Source: Chitinophaga niabensis (GTDB lineage Bacteria; Bacteroidota; Bacteroidia; Chitinophagales; Chitinophagaceae). Taken from it: 64,000 nucleotides of DNA. The stretch's first letter is position 1. Each line of letters opens with the position of its first letter. The notes under the pieces are model-generated. The model was given only the letters and a program-made list of their open reading frames with translations. It had not been told where the DNA came from and did no database searches. Location of the stretch: positions 186,001 through 250,000 of the forward strand of contig JAFIGY010000022.1 of assembly GCA_017849435.1 (NCBI GenBank), in the 5' to 3' direction. Shown here one piece after another: positions 25,832-35,196 of the stretch. The translations under genes and the position numbers were made by a program.

Positions 25832-26524
25832 ATGACAGAGCATAAAGCACACACCAAACAACCGGCACATAACAAGGAGTTCGACCTGCAGCAAACGGCA
25901 GACAGGGCGCAGGACTTCTATGCCAGGAACAAGAACATCATCAACATATCCCTGCTGGCCATCGTAGTGATCGTTGGCGGCTTCTGGGGTTATAACCGTT
26001 TCGTAAAGGCTCCGAATGAAAAGAAAGCCCAGGAAGCGATCTTCCAGGCGCAGAACTTCTTTGCCGTGGATTCCTTCAGGCTCGCCCTGCATGGCAACGG
26101 TAATACTTACGGATTCCTGCAGGTGATTGAAAAATACGGCGGCACGAAAGCCGGCAACCTCGCCAAATACAGCGCAGGTGTTTGCTACGTGAAGCTGGGT
26201 GAATACGAAAAAGGAATTGAACAGCTGAAAGCCTTTTCCAGCAAAGATCTCGTGATTCAGTCCCTCGCAAACGGCCTGATCGGGGATGCTTATATGGAAT
26301 TGAACAAAATCACCGAAGCTGTTGACTACTACAAAAAAGCAGGAGCTGCGGATAATGATCTGACCGCTCCGATCTATCTCCTCCGCGCAGGCCTGGCTTC
26401 CGAAAAAGCCGGTAAACCGCAGGACGCCATCGCTATCTATCAGCAGATCAAACAAAAGTATCCGCAGACGAACGAAGGCCGTGAAATGGAGAAATACCTC
26501 GCAAGACTGGGAGTAGTGAAATAA
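25832..26524 (+). CDS. membrane-anchored tetratricopeptide repeat protein (YfgM-like)
   Basis: A 230-residue protein with an N-terminal cytoplasmic segment, one helix at about 37-55 (IINISLLAIVVIVGGFWGY) and a periplasmic TPR region with at least three helical hairpins. These include a GNLAKYSAGVCYVKLGEYEKGIEQL unit and QDAIAIYQQIKQKYPQT. The topology resembles YfgM, an ancillary factor of the Sec translocon, but that role is only suggested. ATG at 25832 is preferred to an upstream TTG that overlaps pdhA. First gene of a tight rightward run ending with the sirtuin. Confidence 0.82.
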   Translation: MTEHKAHTKQPAHNKEFDLQQTADRAQDFYARNKNIINISLLAIVVIVGGFWGYNRFVKAPNEKKAQEAIFQAQNFFAVDSFRLALHGNGNTYGFLQVIEKYGGTKAGNLAKYSAGVCYVKLGEYEKGIEQLKAFSSKDLVIQSLANGLIGDAYMELNKITEAVDYYKKAGAADNDLTAPIYLLRAGLASEKAGKPQDAIAIYQQIKQKYPQTNEGREMEKYLARLGVVK

Positions 26525-26533
26525 TTTCGGGAA

Positions 26534-27028
26534 ATGTCCAAACACAATCAAACATTACTTGACAATACTGGCATTCTTCAATTGGAGGGTGCCAGTGTTG
26601 TTATAGTTTATACGGAATGGAACGACTTCGTGACCAATGAACTCGTGGCGGGCAGCGAACGTACGCTGGATGCCTACAAGGTACACCACAGGAAAGTGAA
26701 AGTGCCCGGTTCGTTCGAGTTGCCTTTCGCCTGCCGCCAGATCTGGGAGCAAACAAAAGGGACCGGTGCGCAACCTTCCGCCATTATCGCTTTCGGTTGC
26801 GTGATCCGCGGAGAAACACCGCATTTCGATTATGTATGCAAAGCAGTAACGGATGGCATCCTTCAGCTCAACCTGGAATTGCCGGTACCCGTTATCTTCG
26901 GCGTGCTTACCGTGGATAATGAACAGCAGGCTACAGACCGCCTCGGTGGCGCACATGGACACAAGGGAGAAGAGGGCGCGCTCACTGCACTGAAGATGAT
27001 CCATTTTCAACGCCAGCTCAACAAGTAA
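26534..27028 (+). CDS. ribH: 6,7-dimethyl-8-ribityllumazine synthase
   Basis: A 164-residue riboflavin-pathway enzyme that condenses the ribityl pyrimidine with dihydroxybutanone phosphate; the family forms 60-mer or pentamer shells. Visible motifs are VYTEWNDFVTNELVAG, KVPGSFELPFA and the catalytic-His stretch FGCVIRGETPHFDYV, then FGVLTVDNEQQATDR. Nine bases follow the TPR gene, so it is in the operon. No riboswitch is seen upstream. Confidence 0.95.
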   Translation: MSKHNQTLLDNTGILQLEGASVVIVYTEWNDFVTNELVAGSERTLDAYKVHHRKVKVPGSFELPFACRQIWEQTKGTGAQPSAIIAFGCVIRGETPHFDYVCKAVTDGILQLNLELPVPVIFGVLTVDNEQQATDRLGGAHGHKGEEGALTALKMIHFQRQLNK

Positions 27029-27049
27029 AGAATTATTTAACTTACAGCG

Positions 27050-27769
27050 ATGAACGTACAGCTTTTCATACCTTGCTTCGTTGATCAGCTTTTCCCCGAA
27101 ACGGCCTTTAACATGGTTAAAGTGCTGGAGAAGCTGGGTTGCAAGGTTAGTTATAATACCGATCAGACTTGTTGCGGCCAGCCCGCTTTCAATGCAGGCT
27201 ATCAGGATGAATGCCGTTCCGTGGCCACCAAATTCCTGAAAGACTTCCATACATACGATTATATCGTTGCACCCAGCGGCTCCTGTACCGGTTTTGTGCG
27301 GAACTATTATGGAAAGCTCTTCGATAATTCCGCCGCGCATAATGATGTGAAGCTGCTCCGGAAAAATCTTTATGAATTCACCGAATTCCTCACCGATGTA
27401 CTGAAAGTCACCGATGTTGGCGCTACGCTGGAGGGTAAGGGTACTTACCACGACGCCTGCGGTGCACTGCGCGAATGTGGTATCAAACAGGGACCACGGC
27501 AACTGTTGTCTAAAGTAAAAGGACTGGAACTGAGAGAGATGAATGACTGCGAAGTCTGCTGCGGCTTCGGCGGCACGTTCTCCGTGAAGTTCGAACCAAT
27601 CTCCGTTGGTATGGGAGAACAGAAAGTGCTGAACGCGATCGACAGCGGAGCGGACTTTCTCATTTCCACTGATCTCAGCTGCCTCATGCATCTGGACGGC
27701 TACATCCGCAAACATGATCATTCCATCAAGATCATGCACATCGCCGATGTACTCGCCAGTGGCTGGTAA
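27050..27769 (+). CDS. (Fe-S)-binding CCG-domain protein, LutA/YkgE-like
   Basis: A 239-residue protein with two CCG domains. The cysteine clusters are CCGQPAFNAGY, GSCTGFVR, YHDACGALRECG and CCGFGGTFSVKF, which match the LutA/GlpC subunit of the L-lactate oxidation complex. LutB and LutC are not adjacent, so either they lie elsewhere or this is a different heterodisulfide-reductase-like subunit. Cytoplasmic, Fe-S binding is likely. It lies 21 bases after ribH. Confidence 0.88.
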   Translation: MNVQLFIPCFVDQLFPETAFNMVKVLEKLGCKVSYNTDQTCCGQPAFNAGYQDECRSVATKFLKDFHTYDYIVAPSGSCTGFVRNYYGKLFDNSAAHNDVKLLRKNLYEFTEFLTDVLKVTDVGATLEGKGTYHDACGALRECGIKQGPRQLLSKVKGLELREMNDCEVCCGFGGTFSVKFEPISVGMGEQKVLNAIDSGADFLISTDLSCLMHLDGYIRKHDHSIKIMHIADVLASGW

Positions 27770-27804
27770 TCCATATCCATCATCACCCGTTCAATTTGTT
27801 CGTT

Positions 27805-28212
27805 ATGCAATACTGGTTAGTGAAATCCGAACCATTCAAATACTCCTGGGAACAATTTGAGAAAGATGGCAAAACGATGTGGGATGGCGTGCGTAACTAT
27901 GCTGCACGCAACAATCTCAAAGCCATGAAGAAAGGAGACCAGGTGCTTTGGTACCATAGCAACGAAGGCCTGGAGATTGTAGGCATTGCCAAAGTGGTGA
28001 AAGAACATTACCAGGATCCTACCACACCGGACCCCGCATGGGTGGTAGTGGACCTTCAGCCCTTCAAAAAACTGAAGAAACCCGTCTCACTCGTACAGAT
28101 AAAAGCCGAAAAAAATCTCGCCGATATGGACCTCGTGCGCCTGGGCAGGCTCTCTGTGGGCACTGTTAAAGAAGCAGAGTTCAGGAAGATCATGGAAATG
28201 GCCGGGATGTAA
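27805..28212 (+). CDS. EVE domain protein
   Basis: A 135-residue stand-alone EVE (PUA-like) domain: MQYWLVKSEPFKYSWEQF, MWDGVRNYAARNNLKAMKKGD and VLWYHSNEG are hallmark stretches. EVE domains bind modified bases in nucleic acids; stand-alone forms have unknown targets. ATG at 27805 is used, because TTG at 27796 falls in a possible -7 element (TCAATTTG). Ten bases separate it from the sirtuin gene. Confidence 0.92.
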   Translation: MQYWLVKSEPFKYSWEQFEKDGKTMWDGVRNYAARNNLKAMKKGDQVLWYHSNEGLEIVGIAKVVKEHYQDPTTPDPAWVVVDLQPFKKLKKPVSLVQIKAEKNLADMDLVRLGRLSVGTVKEAEFRKIMEMAGM

Positions 28213-28222
28213 AAATCTTGCT

Positions 28223-28903
28223 ATGTTACCCAAACTCGTTGTACTTACAGGCGCCGGCATTAGCGCAGAAAGCGGTCTCCGCACTTTCAGGGACAGCGAT
28301 GGTCTCTGGGAAGGTTATGATGTTTACGAAGTAGCGTCTCCCGGCGGCTGGCAGAAGAATCCCGCGCTGGTACAGGATTTCTACAACATGCGCCGCCGCG
28401 ATGTACTGAAAGCACAACCCAACGCTGCCCACAAAGGGCTCGCCGCGCTCGAAGAACATTTTGACGTGCGCATTATCACCCAGAACATTGATGACCTCCA
28501 CGAGCGCGCAGGCTCCACACGCGTACTGCATCTGCATGGCGAAATCCTCAAAATGCGCAGCGAATACGATGATACTACCTTATATCCTGTTACCGGCGAT
28601 ATTCAAATGGGAGACATCGCGCCTGATGGCGGACAGTTTCGCCCGCACGTTGTGTGGTTCGGAGAAGCCGTTACCATGATAGAACCTGCAGTGCTGGAGA
28701 TTGTACAGGCAGATATATTCGTGCTGATCGGTACTTCGCTGAATGTATACCCGGCAGCGGGTCTGGTGGATTACCTCCGTGCGGACGTTCCCAGATATGT
28801 GATCGATAAAAAGATCCCACCGGTGAAGGACAGCGGATATCATTTAATTGAAAAACCTGCTACGGAGGGGATCGAAGAATTGATGCGGTTACTCCTCCAA
28901 TAA
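28223..28903 (+). CDS. NAD-dependent protein deacylase, class III sirtuin without zinc cysteines
   Basis: A 226-residue SIR2 enzyme. It has VVLTGAGISAESGL (NAD site), FRDSDGLWEGYD, the acyl-specificity pair Y54 and R57 (FYNMRR), TQNIDDLHERAG, catalytic H105 (LHLHGE) and VWFGE, IGTSLNVYPAAGL. Y54/R57 indicate desuccinylase/demalonylase-type activity, as in SIRT5 and CobB. The region between HGE and the VWFGE strand has none of the four zinc-binding cysteines, and the whole protein has no cysteine at all. The small domain is therefore held together without zinc. It ends the operon. Confidence 0.92.
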   Translation: MLPKLVVLTGAGISAESGLRTFRDSDGLWEGYDVYEVASPGGWQKNPALVQDFYNMRRRDVLKAQPNAAHKGLAALEEHFDVRIITQNIDDLHERAGSTRVLHLHGEILKMRSEYDDTTLYPVTGDIQMGDIAPDGGQFRPHVVWFGEAVTMIEPAVLEIVQADIFVLIGTSLNVYPAAGLVDYLRADVPRYVIDKKIPPVKDSGYHLIEKPATEGIEELMRLLLQ

Positions 28904-28921
28904 AAAACCGCCCGAAGGCGG
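28902..28921 (-). terminator. terminator of the saccharopine dehydrogenase-like gene
   Basis: On the minus strand CCGCC-TTCG-GGCGG is followed by TTTTTT. The plus-strand sirtuin gene ends in front of it, and the short stem may also slow that transcript. Confidence 0.7.
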
Positions 28922-28929
28922 CCTCTGTA

Positions 28930-30255
28930 TTATTCAAAACTTTCTTCAAACCGTATATCGTATTCCTCCAGTTCGCGGAGTACCGGGTTATAGACCTCGG
29001 GCATTACCGGAATGTGAAGGCCCGTCAGCTGCAGGGAGCCGGACAGCACCAGCTTGGCCATGATCCCCAGCGGCAACCCCACTGTTTTAGCCATCGCTGT
29101 TCGCAAATTATCCTCGCCCTGCACGATCATATAACTGTGCAGTTTGGTGGCCATATTCCTCCGCTCAAATTCAATCTCGTGCAACATCACGATCATGTCC
29201 TTGTCCGTAGGCTCCATCTTCAATCGCGTATCCAGCACATGCTGTAATATCCCGGCATTAGTCTGCTCGCCAAGATTGATCATATCGCCGTTGAGGATAC
29301 CCAGGTACTTTAACTGTCGGATCAGCTTACTTTTACTGCTCACCCCAAGGAACTGCGCGATATTCTCCTCATTGCTCAACTGCTTATCCACCTTCACATG
29401 CTGGGCCGCCCACTTGAAAAAAGGCAGGTTATCCGTATGCTGTTTTTTGCTGTCATCGGTGAGTCCCAGCTTCACCAGTGCATTCCAGCCCTCGCAGAAA
29501 TCCGGGTACCGCAGGGTGGCACGCATGAAAGTAGGGATATTCCTGAGCGAATAGGCATCGATGTAGTTCAGGGAATCCCGGTTAGGGTAGTAGGCCAGTT
29601 TACCGAGACCCGGCACCTGTACCGTTTTGGATTGGTCAAACAACTGCTGGTAGACCACCTCCTTTACCTTTCCCTTTTCTTTGTAAGTGGCTCCGGAAAC
29701 GCCGGCCAGCACAATGTTGCGGGAGTTCCAGGAGATCTTGTACTGCCAGGGATTATCATTGCTCTCCGGAGATACCAAGCCGCCGCAATAAGATTTGAAA
29801 GCAAATATCTGTCCCCCTTTTTTCTCGATGGAATGGATCAGCTTCATGGCGGACATATGATCGATCCCCGGATCAAGGCCCATTTCATACATAAACAACA
29901 AACCGGCTTTCTGAATATCTTTTTGCAATTTGCGAATCTCCGGATCGATGTAAGAAGCTGTCAACAGGTTTTTCGAATAATGAAGGCAATCCTTTGCGAT
30001 GATGATGTGCAGAACGGGAGGCAGAAGCGAGATCACCAGATCCGCTTCCTGGATCAGTAGTTGTCTTGTGGATGGATCTTTAATATCGATGGCTGTGGGA
30101 GTGGCATAGTAGGACTTGCCGATCTTGGATTTGATCAGCATCAGGTCATTATCTACCACGGTAATGTGCCACTTTTGCCTCGGGGCATTGGCCAGTAAAT
30201 AATCTATCAGAGATGTAGCAGACTTTCCGGCCCCAAACAACAGAATGTTCTTCAT
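28930..30255 (-). CDS. saccharopine dehydrogenase family oxidoreductase
   Basis: A 441-residue protein with an N-terminal Rossmann domain (ILLFGAGKSATSLIDYLL, then the acidic VVDND) and the C-terminal saccharopine dehydrogenase domain (MGLDPGIDHMSAMKLI, YCGGLVSPES.NPWQYK, and SWN). It aligns with the LYS9-like reductase family of lysine or related amino-acid metabolism. In bacteria such proteins can also act on carboxynorspermidine or similar substrates, so the exact reaction is open. Monocistronic. Confidence 0.88.
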   Translation of the reverse strand: MKNILLFGAGKSATSLIDYLLANAPRQKWHITVVDNDLMLIKSKIGKSYYATPTAIDIKDPSTRQLLIQEADLVISLLPPVLHIIIAKDCLHYSKNLLTASYIDPEIRKLQKDIQKAGLLFMYEMGLDPGIDHMSAMKLIHSIEKKGGQIFAFKSYCGGLVSPESNDNPWQYKISWNSRNIVLAGVSGATYKEKGKVKEVVYQQLFDQSKTVQVPGLGKLAYYPNRDSLNYIDAYSLRNIPTFMRATLRYPDFCEGWNALVKLGLTDDSKKQHTDNLPFFKWAAQHVKVDKQLSNEENIAQFLGVSSKSKLIRQLKYLGILNGDMINLGEQTNAGILQHVLDTRLKMEPTDKDMIVMLHEIEFERRNMATKLHSYMIVQGEDNLRTAMAKTVGLPLGIMAKLVLSGSLQLTGLHIPVMPEVYNPVLRELEEYDIRFEESFE

Positions 30256-30629
30256 AATTTTTTATAGAAAATGGTTAAAAACTATTCGGAGAAAACAATA
30301 TAATCCCGGGAATGTTCAGATAAGCACTGCGGCCTATCCGCGACAGTATTATTGCTTCTCCATCTAAGCGCTTTGATTTTCATAGGGTTATAAACAAATA
30401 GCTTGCCAACTTAGGAATAGCTGGTATATATCAATAAATAGATATATAAAACATTTCCGGGAGATGATGCGAATGTAGTACAAATCCGGGGAAGGATCAA
30501 ACAACAATATGCTGCAAACATGCTTGTTTTTTATTCACATTAAGCCCCCAAACCCTCTAAATACGGGCTGAAACCGTTATATTTGCTCTTCATTTAATAG
30601 GACTGAAAAACCTGTAAACCAATAACATA
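30256..30629. other. divergent promoter region between the saccharopine dehydrogenase-like gene and gyrA
   Basis: About 370 bases, AT-rich, no supported gene. It contains an 8-bp inverted repeat TATATATC / GATATATA at 30425-30448 and the gyrA -7 element at 30578-30585. No supercoiling-sensor motif could be recognised. Confidence 0.5.
30578..30585 (+). promoter_or_regulatory. -7 element of gyrA
   Basis: TATATTTG, a perfect TAnnTTTG, about 45 bases before the ATG. A -33 box is not obvious. Confidence 0.5.
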
Positions 30630-33188
30630 ATGATAGAGAACACGGAGAATCAAGACAATCAAGGTGGCGGCAGGATTGTGCAGATCAACATCGAAGAGCA
30701 GATGAAAACGGCGTACATCGACTATTCCATGTCGGTGATCGTGGGAAGAGCTTTGCCAGATGTGCGGGATGGTTTCAAGCCGGTGCATCGCAGGGTGTTG
30801 TTCGGGATGAACGAATTGGGAAATACGCATAACAAACCTTATAAGAAATCCGCGCGTGTGGTGGGAGATGTAATGGGTAAATACCATCCGCACGGGGATG
30901 CATCTGTATACGATACGATGGTACGTATGGCGCAGCCCTGGTCGCTCCGCTACATGCTCATCGACGGTCAGGGTAACTTCGGTTCTATCGATGGGGACAT
31001 GCCTGCGGCCATGCGTTATACGGAGGTGCGCCTGCAGAAGTTCGCGGAAGCGATGCTGGAAGACCTTGATAAAGATACTGTAGATTTCACGCTCAACTTT
31101 GATGACACGCTGGAAGAGCCGGTGGTACTGCCTACGCGCATTCCCAACCTGCTGGCCAACGGGGCTTCCGGTATTGCGGTGGGGATGGCTACGAACGTCA
31201 TGCCGCACAACCTGTCTGAACTCGTGGATGGCCTCGTAGCATTGATCGATAATCGTGACATCACCATAGATGAACTGATCAAGCATGTAAAAGCGCCTGA
31301 TTTCCCCACGGGTGGTATCATCTACGGGTTTGAAGGCGTGAAACAGGGCTTCGAGACCGGGCGCGGCAGGGTAGTGGTAAGAGGCAAGATCATGTCTGAA
31401 ACTGCCAAGAGCGGCAAGGAAAAACTGATCATTTACGAATTGCCTTACCAGGTGAACAAGGCCGTGCTGCATCAGAAGATCGCGCAACTGGTGAATGATA
31501 AAGTGATTGAAGGAATTTCCGATGTGCGGGATGAGAGCGACCGGGAAGGGATGCGCCTGGTGATCGATCTCAAACGGGAAGCCATTCCGAATGTGATCAT
31601 CAATCAGCTGTACAAATATTCCGAGCTGCAAACATCCTACGGGATCAACAACGTGGTACTGGTAAAAGGCCGTCCCCGTGTGATGAACCTGAAAGAATTG
31701 CTGAATGAGTTCGTGGAATTCCGCCATGAAGTGGTAACACGCCGTACACAATACGAATTGCGGGAAGCGGAGAAGAAAGCCCACATCCTCGCCGGCTACC
31801 TGATCGCGCTGGATCACCTGGACGAAGTGATCTCCCTCATCCGGAATTCCGCAACGCCGGAGATAGCGCGGGAAGGTCTGATGACGAGCTTCGGCCTCAC
31901 CGAGATACAGGCAAAAGCCATCCTCGAATTACGCCTGCAACGCCTCACCGGCATGGAGCGCGAAAAGATCCGTGAAGAATATGAAGATATCATGAAGCTC
32001 ATCGAGCGGTTGAAGGAGATACTGGCAAATGAAGGACTGCGGATGCAGATCATCAAGGACGAGCTGGAAGATGTGAAGAAGAAATTCGGGGACGAACGTA
32101 AAACCGAGATCCAGTATCTCGCCGCTGAAATGCGCATCGAAGATATCATTGCTGAAGAAGATGTAGTGATCACTATTTCCCACCTTGGTTATATCAAACG
32201 TACTTCCGCTTACGATTACCGCCAGCAGAAACGCGGTGGCCGTGGCGCGATCGGCGGTAAAACAAGGGATGAAGATTATATCGAACATCTGTTTGTAGCC
32301 TCTACACACCATACCATGTTGTTCTTCACCGAGAAGGGCCGCTGCTACTGGTTAAAAGTCTACGAGATACCGGAAGGAGAAAAGCAAAGCAAGGGACGGG
32401 CTATCCAGAACCTGATCACCCTGCCTTCTGACGACAAGATCCGTGCGATCATCGATATCCGGGATCTGAATGACACAGAATTCATCAATAGCCACTATAT
32501 TGTGTTATGTACCCGTAACGGGATCATTAAGAAAACGCTGCTGGAAGAGTTCAGCCGTCCGCGTACGAATGGTGTGAATGCGATCACCATCAACGATGGC
32601 GATCAGTTGCTGGAAGCCAAGCTGACCAATGGCAACAGCGAGATCATGATGGCTATCAAAAGCGGCCGCGCTATCCGTTTCCCGGAAAACACCGTGCGTG
32701 ACACAGGTCGCGGTGCCATAGGCGTAAGAGGTATTGAAGTGGACAATGAGAACGATGAAGTGGTTGGTATGATTTGTGTTGATAAAGAAGACGAAAGCCG
32801 GACCGTGCTGGTGGTTTCCGAAAAAGGCTTCGGTAAACGCACCAATATCGAGGAATACCGCATCACCAACCGCGGCGGTAAAGGGGTGAAAACGATCAGC
32901 ATCACTGAAAAAACAGGCAGCCTTATTGGTATACTGGATGTAACAGAGACGAACGATCTGATGATCACCTGTAAGTCAGGCATCACCATCCGTATGGCTG
33001 TGGTAGACATCCGCGAAGCAGGCCGGGCCACGCAGGGCGTGCGCCTGATCAGATTGGATGATACAGACGAGATCGCGGCCGTAGCACGTTTGGACGAACA
33101 GGAGGAAGAGGAGACGGAAAATGGGGAAGGCAACGGCAAAACCGCTGCCGGTAGCGAAGAAACACCTGCCGTTGAACCGGAAGCTTAA
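30630..33188 (+). CDS. gyrA: DNA gyrase subunit A
   Basis: An 852-residue type IIA topoisomerase subunit. The N-terminal breakage-reunion domain has catalytic Y130 (MRYTE). The C-terminal beta-pinwheel carries the GyrA box QKRGGRG at 533-539, which separates gyrase from Topo IV. The quinolone-contact region reads [14 protein letters not shown]: Ala91 stands where E. coli has Ser83, while D95 (E. coli Asp87) is kept. The protein ends in a long acidic tail. It is divergent from the saccharopine dehydrogenase-like gene and followed by a TPR protein after 47 bases. Confidence 0.97.
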   Translation: MIENTENQDNQGGGRIVQINIEEQMKTAYIDYSMSVIVGRALPDVRDGFKPVHRRVLFGMNELGNTHNKPYKKSARVVGDVMGKYHPHGDASVYDTMVRMAQPWSLRYMLIDGQGNFGSIDGDMPAAMRYTEVRLQKFAEAMLEDLDKDTVDFTLNFDDTLEEPVVLPTRIPNLLANGASGIAVGMATNVMPHNLSELVDGLVALIDNRDITIDELIKHVKAPDFPTGGIIYGFEGVKQGFETGRGRVVVRGKIMSETAKSGKEKLIIYELPYQVNKAVLHQKIAQLVNDKVIEGISDVRDESDREGMRLVIDLKREAIPNVIINQLYKYSELQTSYGINNVVLVKGRPRVMNLKELLNEFVEFRHEVVTRRTQYELREAEKKAHILAGYLIALDHLDEVISLIRNSATPEIAREGLMTSFGLTEIQAKAILELRLQRLTGMEREKIREEYEDIMKLIERLKEILANEGLRMQIIKDELEDVKKKFGDERKTEIQYLAAEMRIEDIIAEEDVVITISHLGYIKRTSAYDYRQQKRGGRGAIGGKTRDEDYIEHLFVASTHHTMLFFTEKGRCYWLKVYEIPEGEKQSKGRAIQNLITLPSDDKIRAIIDIRDLNDTEFINSHYIVLCTRNGIIKKTLLEEFSRPRTNGVNAITINDGDQLLEAKLTNGNSEIMMAIKSGRAIRFPENTVRDTGRGAIGVRGIEVDNENDEVVGMICVDKEDESRTVLVVSEKGFGKRTNIEEYRITNRGGKGVKTISITEKTGSLIGILDVTETNDLMITCKSGITIRMAVVDIREAGRATQGVRLIRLDDTDEIAAVARLDEQEEEETENGEGNGKTAAGSEETPAVEPEA

Positions 33189-33235
33189 TTTCAAAACCAC
33201 AAACAATTAACGATAATTAAAAAAACCTGAGCCAC

Positions 33236-34483
33236 ATGAAAAAACTATTTGTATCCCTGCTCTTTTGCGGCGCTGGCTTTGCCGTAATGGCACAAAAAGC
33301 CAAGGTGAGCAGTGCAGAAGATAATCTGAAGAGCGAGAAATTTGATCAGGCAAAAGCAGACATCGATGCAGCATTGCAAAATGACAAAACGAAAGATGAT
33401 GCCAAAACCTGGTATGTGAAAGGGAAGATCTATGAAGCACTGGCCACCAAGCACAAAAGTGCCGCTGATGCACTGGTAGCTTATGAGGCGTTCAAGAAAA
33501 CCCTGGAGATCAACCCGAAACTTCCCGAAGCACTGCTGGAGCTGAACAGCCGTATGTACAACATCTACGCAACCATCGGGAATGCAGGCTATGGTAACCT
33601 GAATGAACAGAAATGGGATTCTTCTTTCACCTATTTCAAAAAAGCATTTGAGGTGGCCGACTTCTATAATGGCAAGAACCTGGGAGGTACCATTCCCCGT
33701 GATACTGCCATGGTATTCTATTCCGGTTATGCTGCCCAGCAGGCCGGAAAGAAGGACGAAGCATTTGACCTGCTGAAACAGGCTGCCAAACTGAGGTACA
33801 AAAATGAGCCCGCGCTTTACGTAGTACTCGCACAACAATACGAAGAAAGAGGTGATAACGCCCACTGGCTTGCCACGATCGATACCGCCAAAGCATACTT
33901 CCCGGCTGACAAGCGTTTCAACGATATGGAAATGCTGTATTATTCCAAAACAGGGAAGACCAATGAGCTGATCAGCATGATGGAAAAGAAAGTACAGGAG
34001 AATCCTAAAGATTTCGCCCTGTTGCTGGATTATGCCATCCGCCTGGACAATGTGGGCAATCCCCGCGATGAGAAAGGCGCCGACCTGCCCAAGCCCGCTA
34101 ACTTCGATGAGCTGATGAACAAAGCAGAAGCCGCTTACAAGAAGGCATTGGAGCTGAAAGCAGATGACGCCACCGCCAACTTCCAGCTTGGAGCATTATA
34201 TTTCAACCGCGCCGTTGCTTTCAACAAGGAACTGAACGCTATGGACAGCAAACAGCTGGGCACTCCCAAAGCGAAAGAATTGCAAGGTAAAGTAGAAGGG
34301 CTGATGAACCAGTCTCTGCCTTTCTTCGAGAGAGCGGATCAGGGCTTTAGCGCTCAGGGTAAACTCGATCCCAGCGACAAGCGTACATTTGAAAGCTGCC
34401 TCTATGCCCTGCAAAAGATCTACGCGATCAAAAATCAGAACGATAAGGTAGAAGCAGTGAAAAAGAAACTGCAGAACCTCTGA
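33236..34483 (+). CDS. secreted tetratricopeptide repeat protein
   Basis: A 415-residue protein with a Sec signal peptide (LFVSLLFCGAGFAVMAQKAK, cleavage after AQ or MA) and helical repeats throughout: an N-terminal EKFDQAKADIDAAL unit, GRPs such as ALVAYEAFKKTLEINPKLP, and a C-terminal unit AYKKALELKADDATANFQLG. Probably periplasmic or outer-membrane associated and used in protein-protein contact. It lies 47 bases after gyrA and is closed by a strong terminator, so it may be read from the gyrA promoter. Confidence 0.85.
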   Translation: MKKLFVSLLFCGAGFAVMAQKAKVSSAEDNLKSEKFDQAKADIDAALQNDKTKDDAKTWYVKGKIYEALATKHKSAADALVAYEAFKKTLEINPKLPEALLELNSRMYNIYATIGNAGYGNLNEQKWDSSFTYFKKAFEVADFYNGKNLGGTIPRDTAMVFYSGYAAQQAGKKDEAFDLLKQAAKLRYKNEPALYVVLAQQYEERGDNAHWLATIDTAKAYFPADKRFNDMEMLYYSKTGKTNELISMMEKKVQENPKDFALLLDYAIRLDNVGNPRDEKGADLPKPANFDELMNKAEAAYKKALELKADDATANFQLGALYFNRAVAFNKELNAMDSKQLGTPKAKELQGKVEGLMNQSLPFFERADQGFSAQGKLDPSDKRTFESCLYALQKIYAIKNQNDKVEAVKKKLQNL

Positions 34484-34504
34484 TCATATCAATGATATTC
34501 TTAT

Positions 34505-34538
34505 AAAAAGCCGCATCTTTTAGCAGATGCGGCTTTTT
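34505..34538. terminator. rho-independent terminator
   Basis: AAAAAGCCGCATCT and AGATGCGGCTTTTT form a 14-bp stem with a 6-base loop. Confidence 0.92.
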
Positions 34539-34680
34539 GTTGCATTAACGGGCATAAAATTCTACAGTTATTCCACACTGTTGTTTATCGGCATGTTTGT
34601 TCTCATTTCTTTCTCTCCCCTGTAATAAAAACGTTATCAACACATTATACATCCCCAAGAGATTAATCCCCCGTCTTGGC

Positions 34681-34694
34681 ATGGTAATTACCAT
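34681..34694. promoter_or_regulatory. 14-bp perfect palindrome, candidate operator
   Basis: ATGGTAATTACCAT is a perfect 14-bp palindrome 53 bases before the ATG of the KGG gene, in the position of an operator overlapping or just upstream of its promoter. No classic TAnnTTTG element is visible here. Confidence 0.4.
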
Positions 34695-34747
34695 AGGCTA
34701 GAGGATAACTGTACAATTACATTCATAACCATATCAAATCCTTAATT

Positions 34748-35098
34748 ATGATCACAAGAGCAAAAACAACCGACACTGAAGCGCCTCAACAGCAGCCCCA
34801 GATGAAAGAAGGCCGTGCCTTTCACCATGGAAGCTCCCGTGAAGAAGAACATGATGAATTTGATGAAGATGATCAAATGATAGAAGCGTATGATGAAAAT
34901 GAAGTTGGAATGGAAGAAAGACGCAAACACCGGGAAGCTGATATGGCTGATGGAGATGAGGCCGCGCATCAGCATATTGTCAGAACTCCGAGCAGGCGTG
35001 GTTTTGCGGCAATGGACAAAGAAAAACAAAGAATGATCGCCAGTAAAGGTGGAAAGGCCTCACATGGTGGTGGCCGTAAACCTGGCAAAAATCGTTAA
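34748..35098 (+). CDS. acidic protein with C-terminal KGG motif
   Basis: A 116-residue hydrophilic protein rich in Glu, Asp and His. The last 35 residues read RGFAAMDKEKQRMIASKGGKAS and carry the SKGGKA signature of the KGG (stress-induced, YciG-like) motif, in a single copy. The long acidic middle (EEEHDEFDEDD) suggests disorder. Such proteins are often induced in stationary phase or by stress and may touch nucleic acids through the basic tail (GRKPGKNR). Function is not known. A single-gene unit closed by a hairpin terminator. Confidence 0.75.
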   Translation: MITRAKTTDTEAPQQQPQMKEGRAFHHGSSREEEHDEFDEDDQMIEAYDENEVGMEERRKHREADMADGDEAAHQHIVRTPSRRGFAAMDKEKQRMIASKGGKASHGGGRKPGKNR

Positions 35099-35121
35099 AC
35101 AGCAGCAGCAATGCTGGATAG

Positions 35122-35167
35122 CAAATGGCCGGATAATGTTACGATATATTGTCCGGCCATTTGTTTT
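35122..35167 (+). terminator. terminator of the KGG gene
   Basis: CAAATGGCCGGA and TCCGGCCATTTG form a 12-bp stem (more with mismatches) followed by TTTT. The T run is short. Confidence 0.75.
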
Positions 35168-35196
35168 CCGTAAATTGTCATTTCATAACGAACATC

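Noticed and set aside
26555..27739. 394-codon antisense open frame across ribH and the LutA-like gene
   Set aside because: It spans two real genes and their gap, has no start context and no recognisable domain.
27805..28903. EVE plus sirtuin as an anti-phage defence pair (Thoeris or similar)
   Set aside because: The sirtuin has the full class III deacylase motifs and no TIR or effector partner; the genes belong to a metabolic-looking operon.
30594..31817. 407-codon antisense open frame opposite gyrA
   Set aside because: Codon-bias shadow: the gyrA frame is unmistakable, and the antisense product has no family features.
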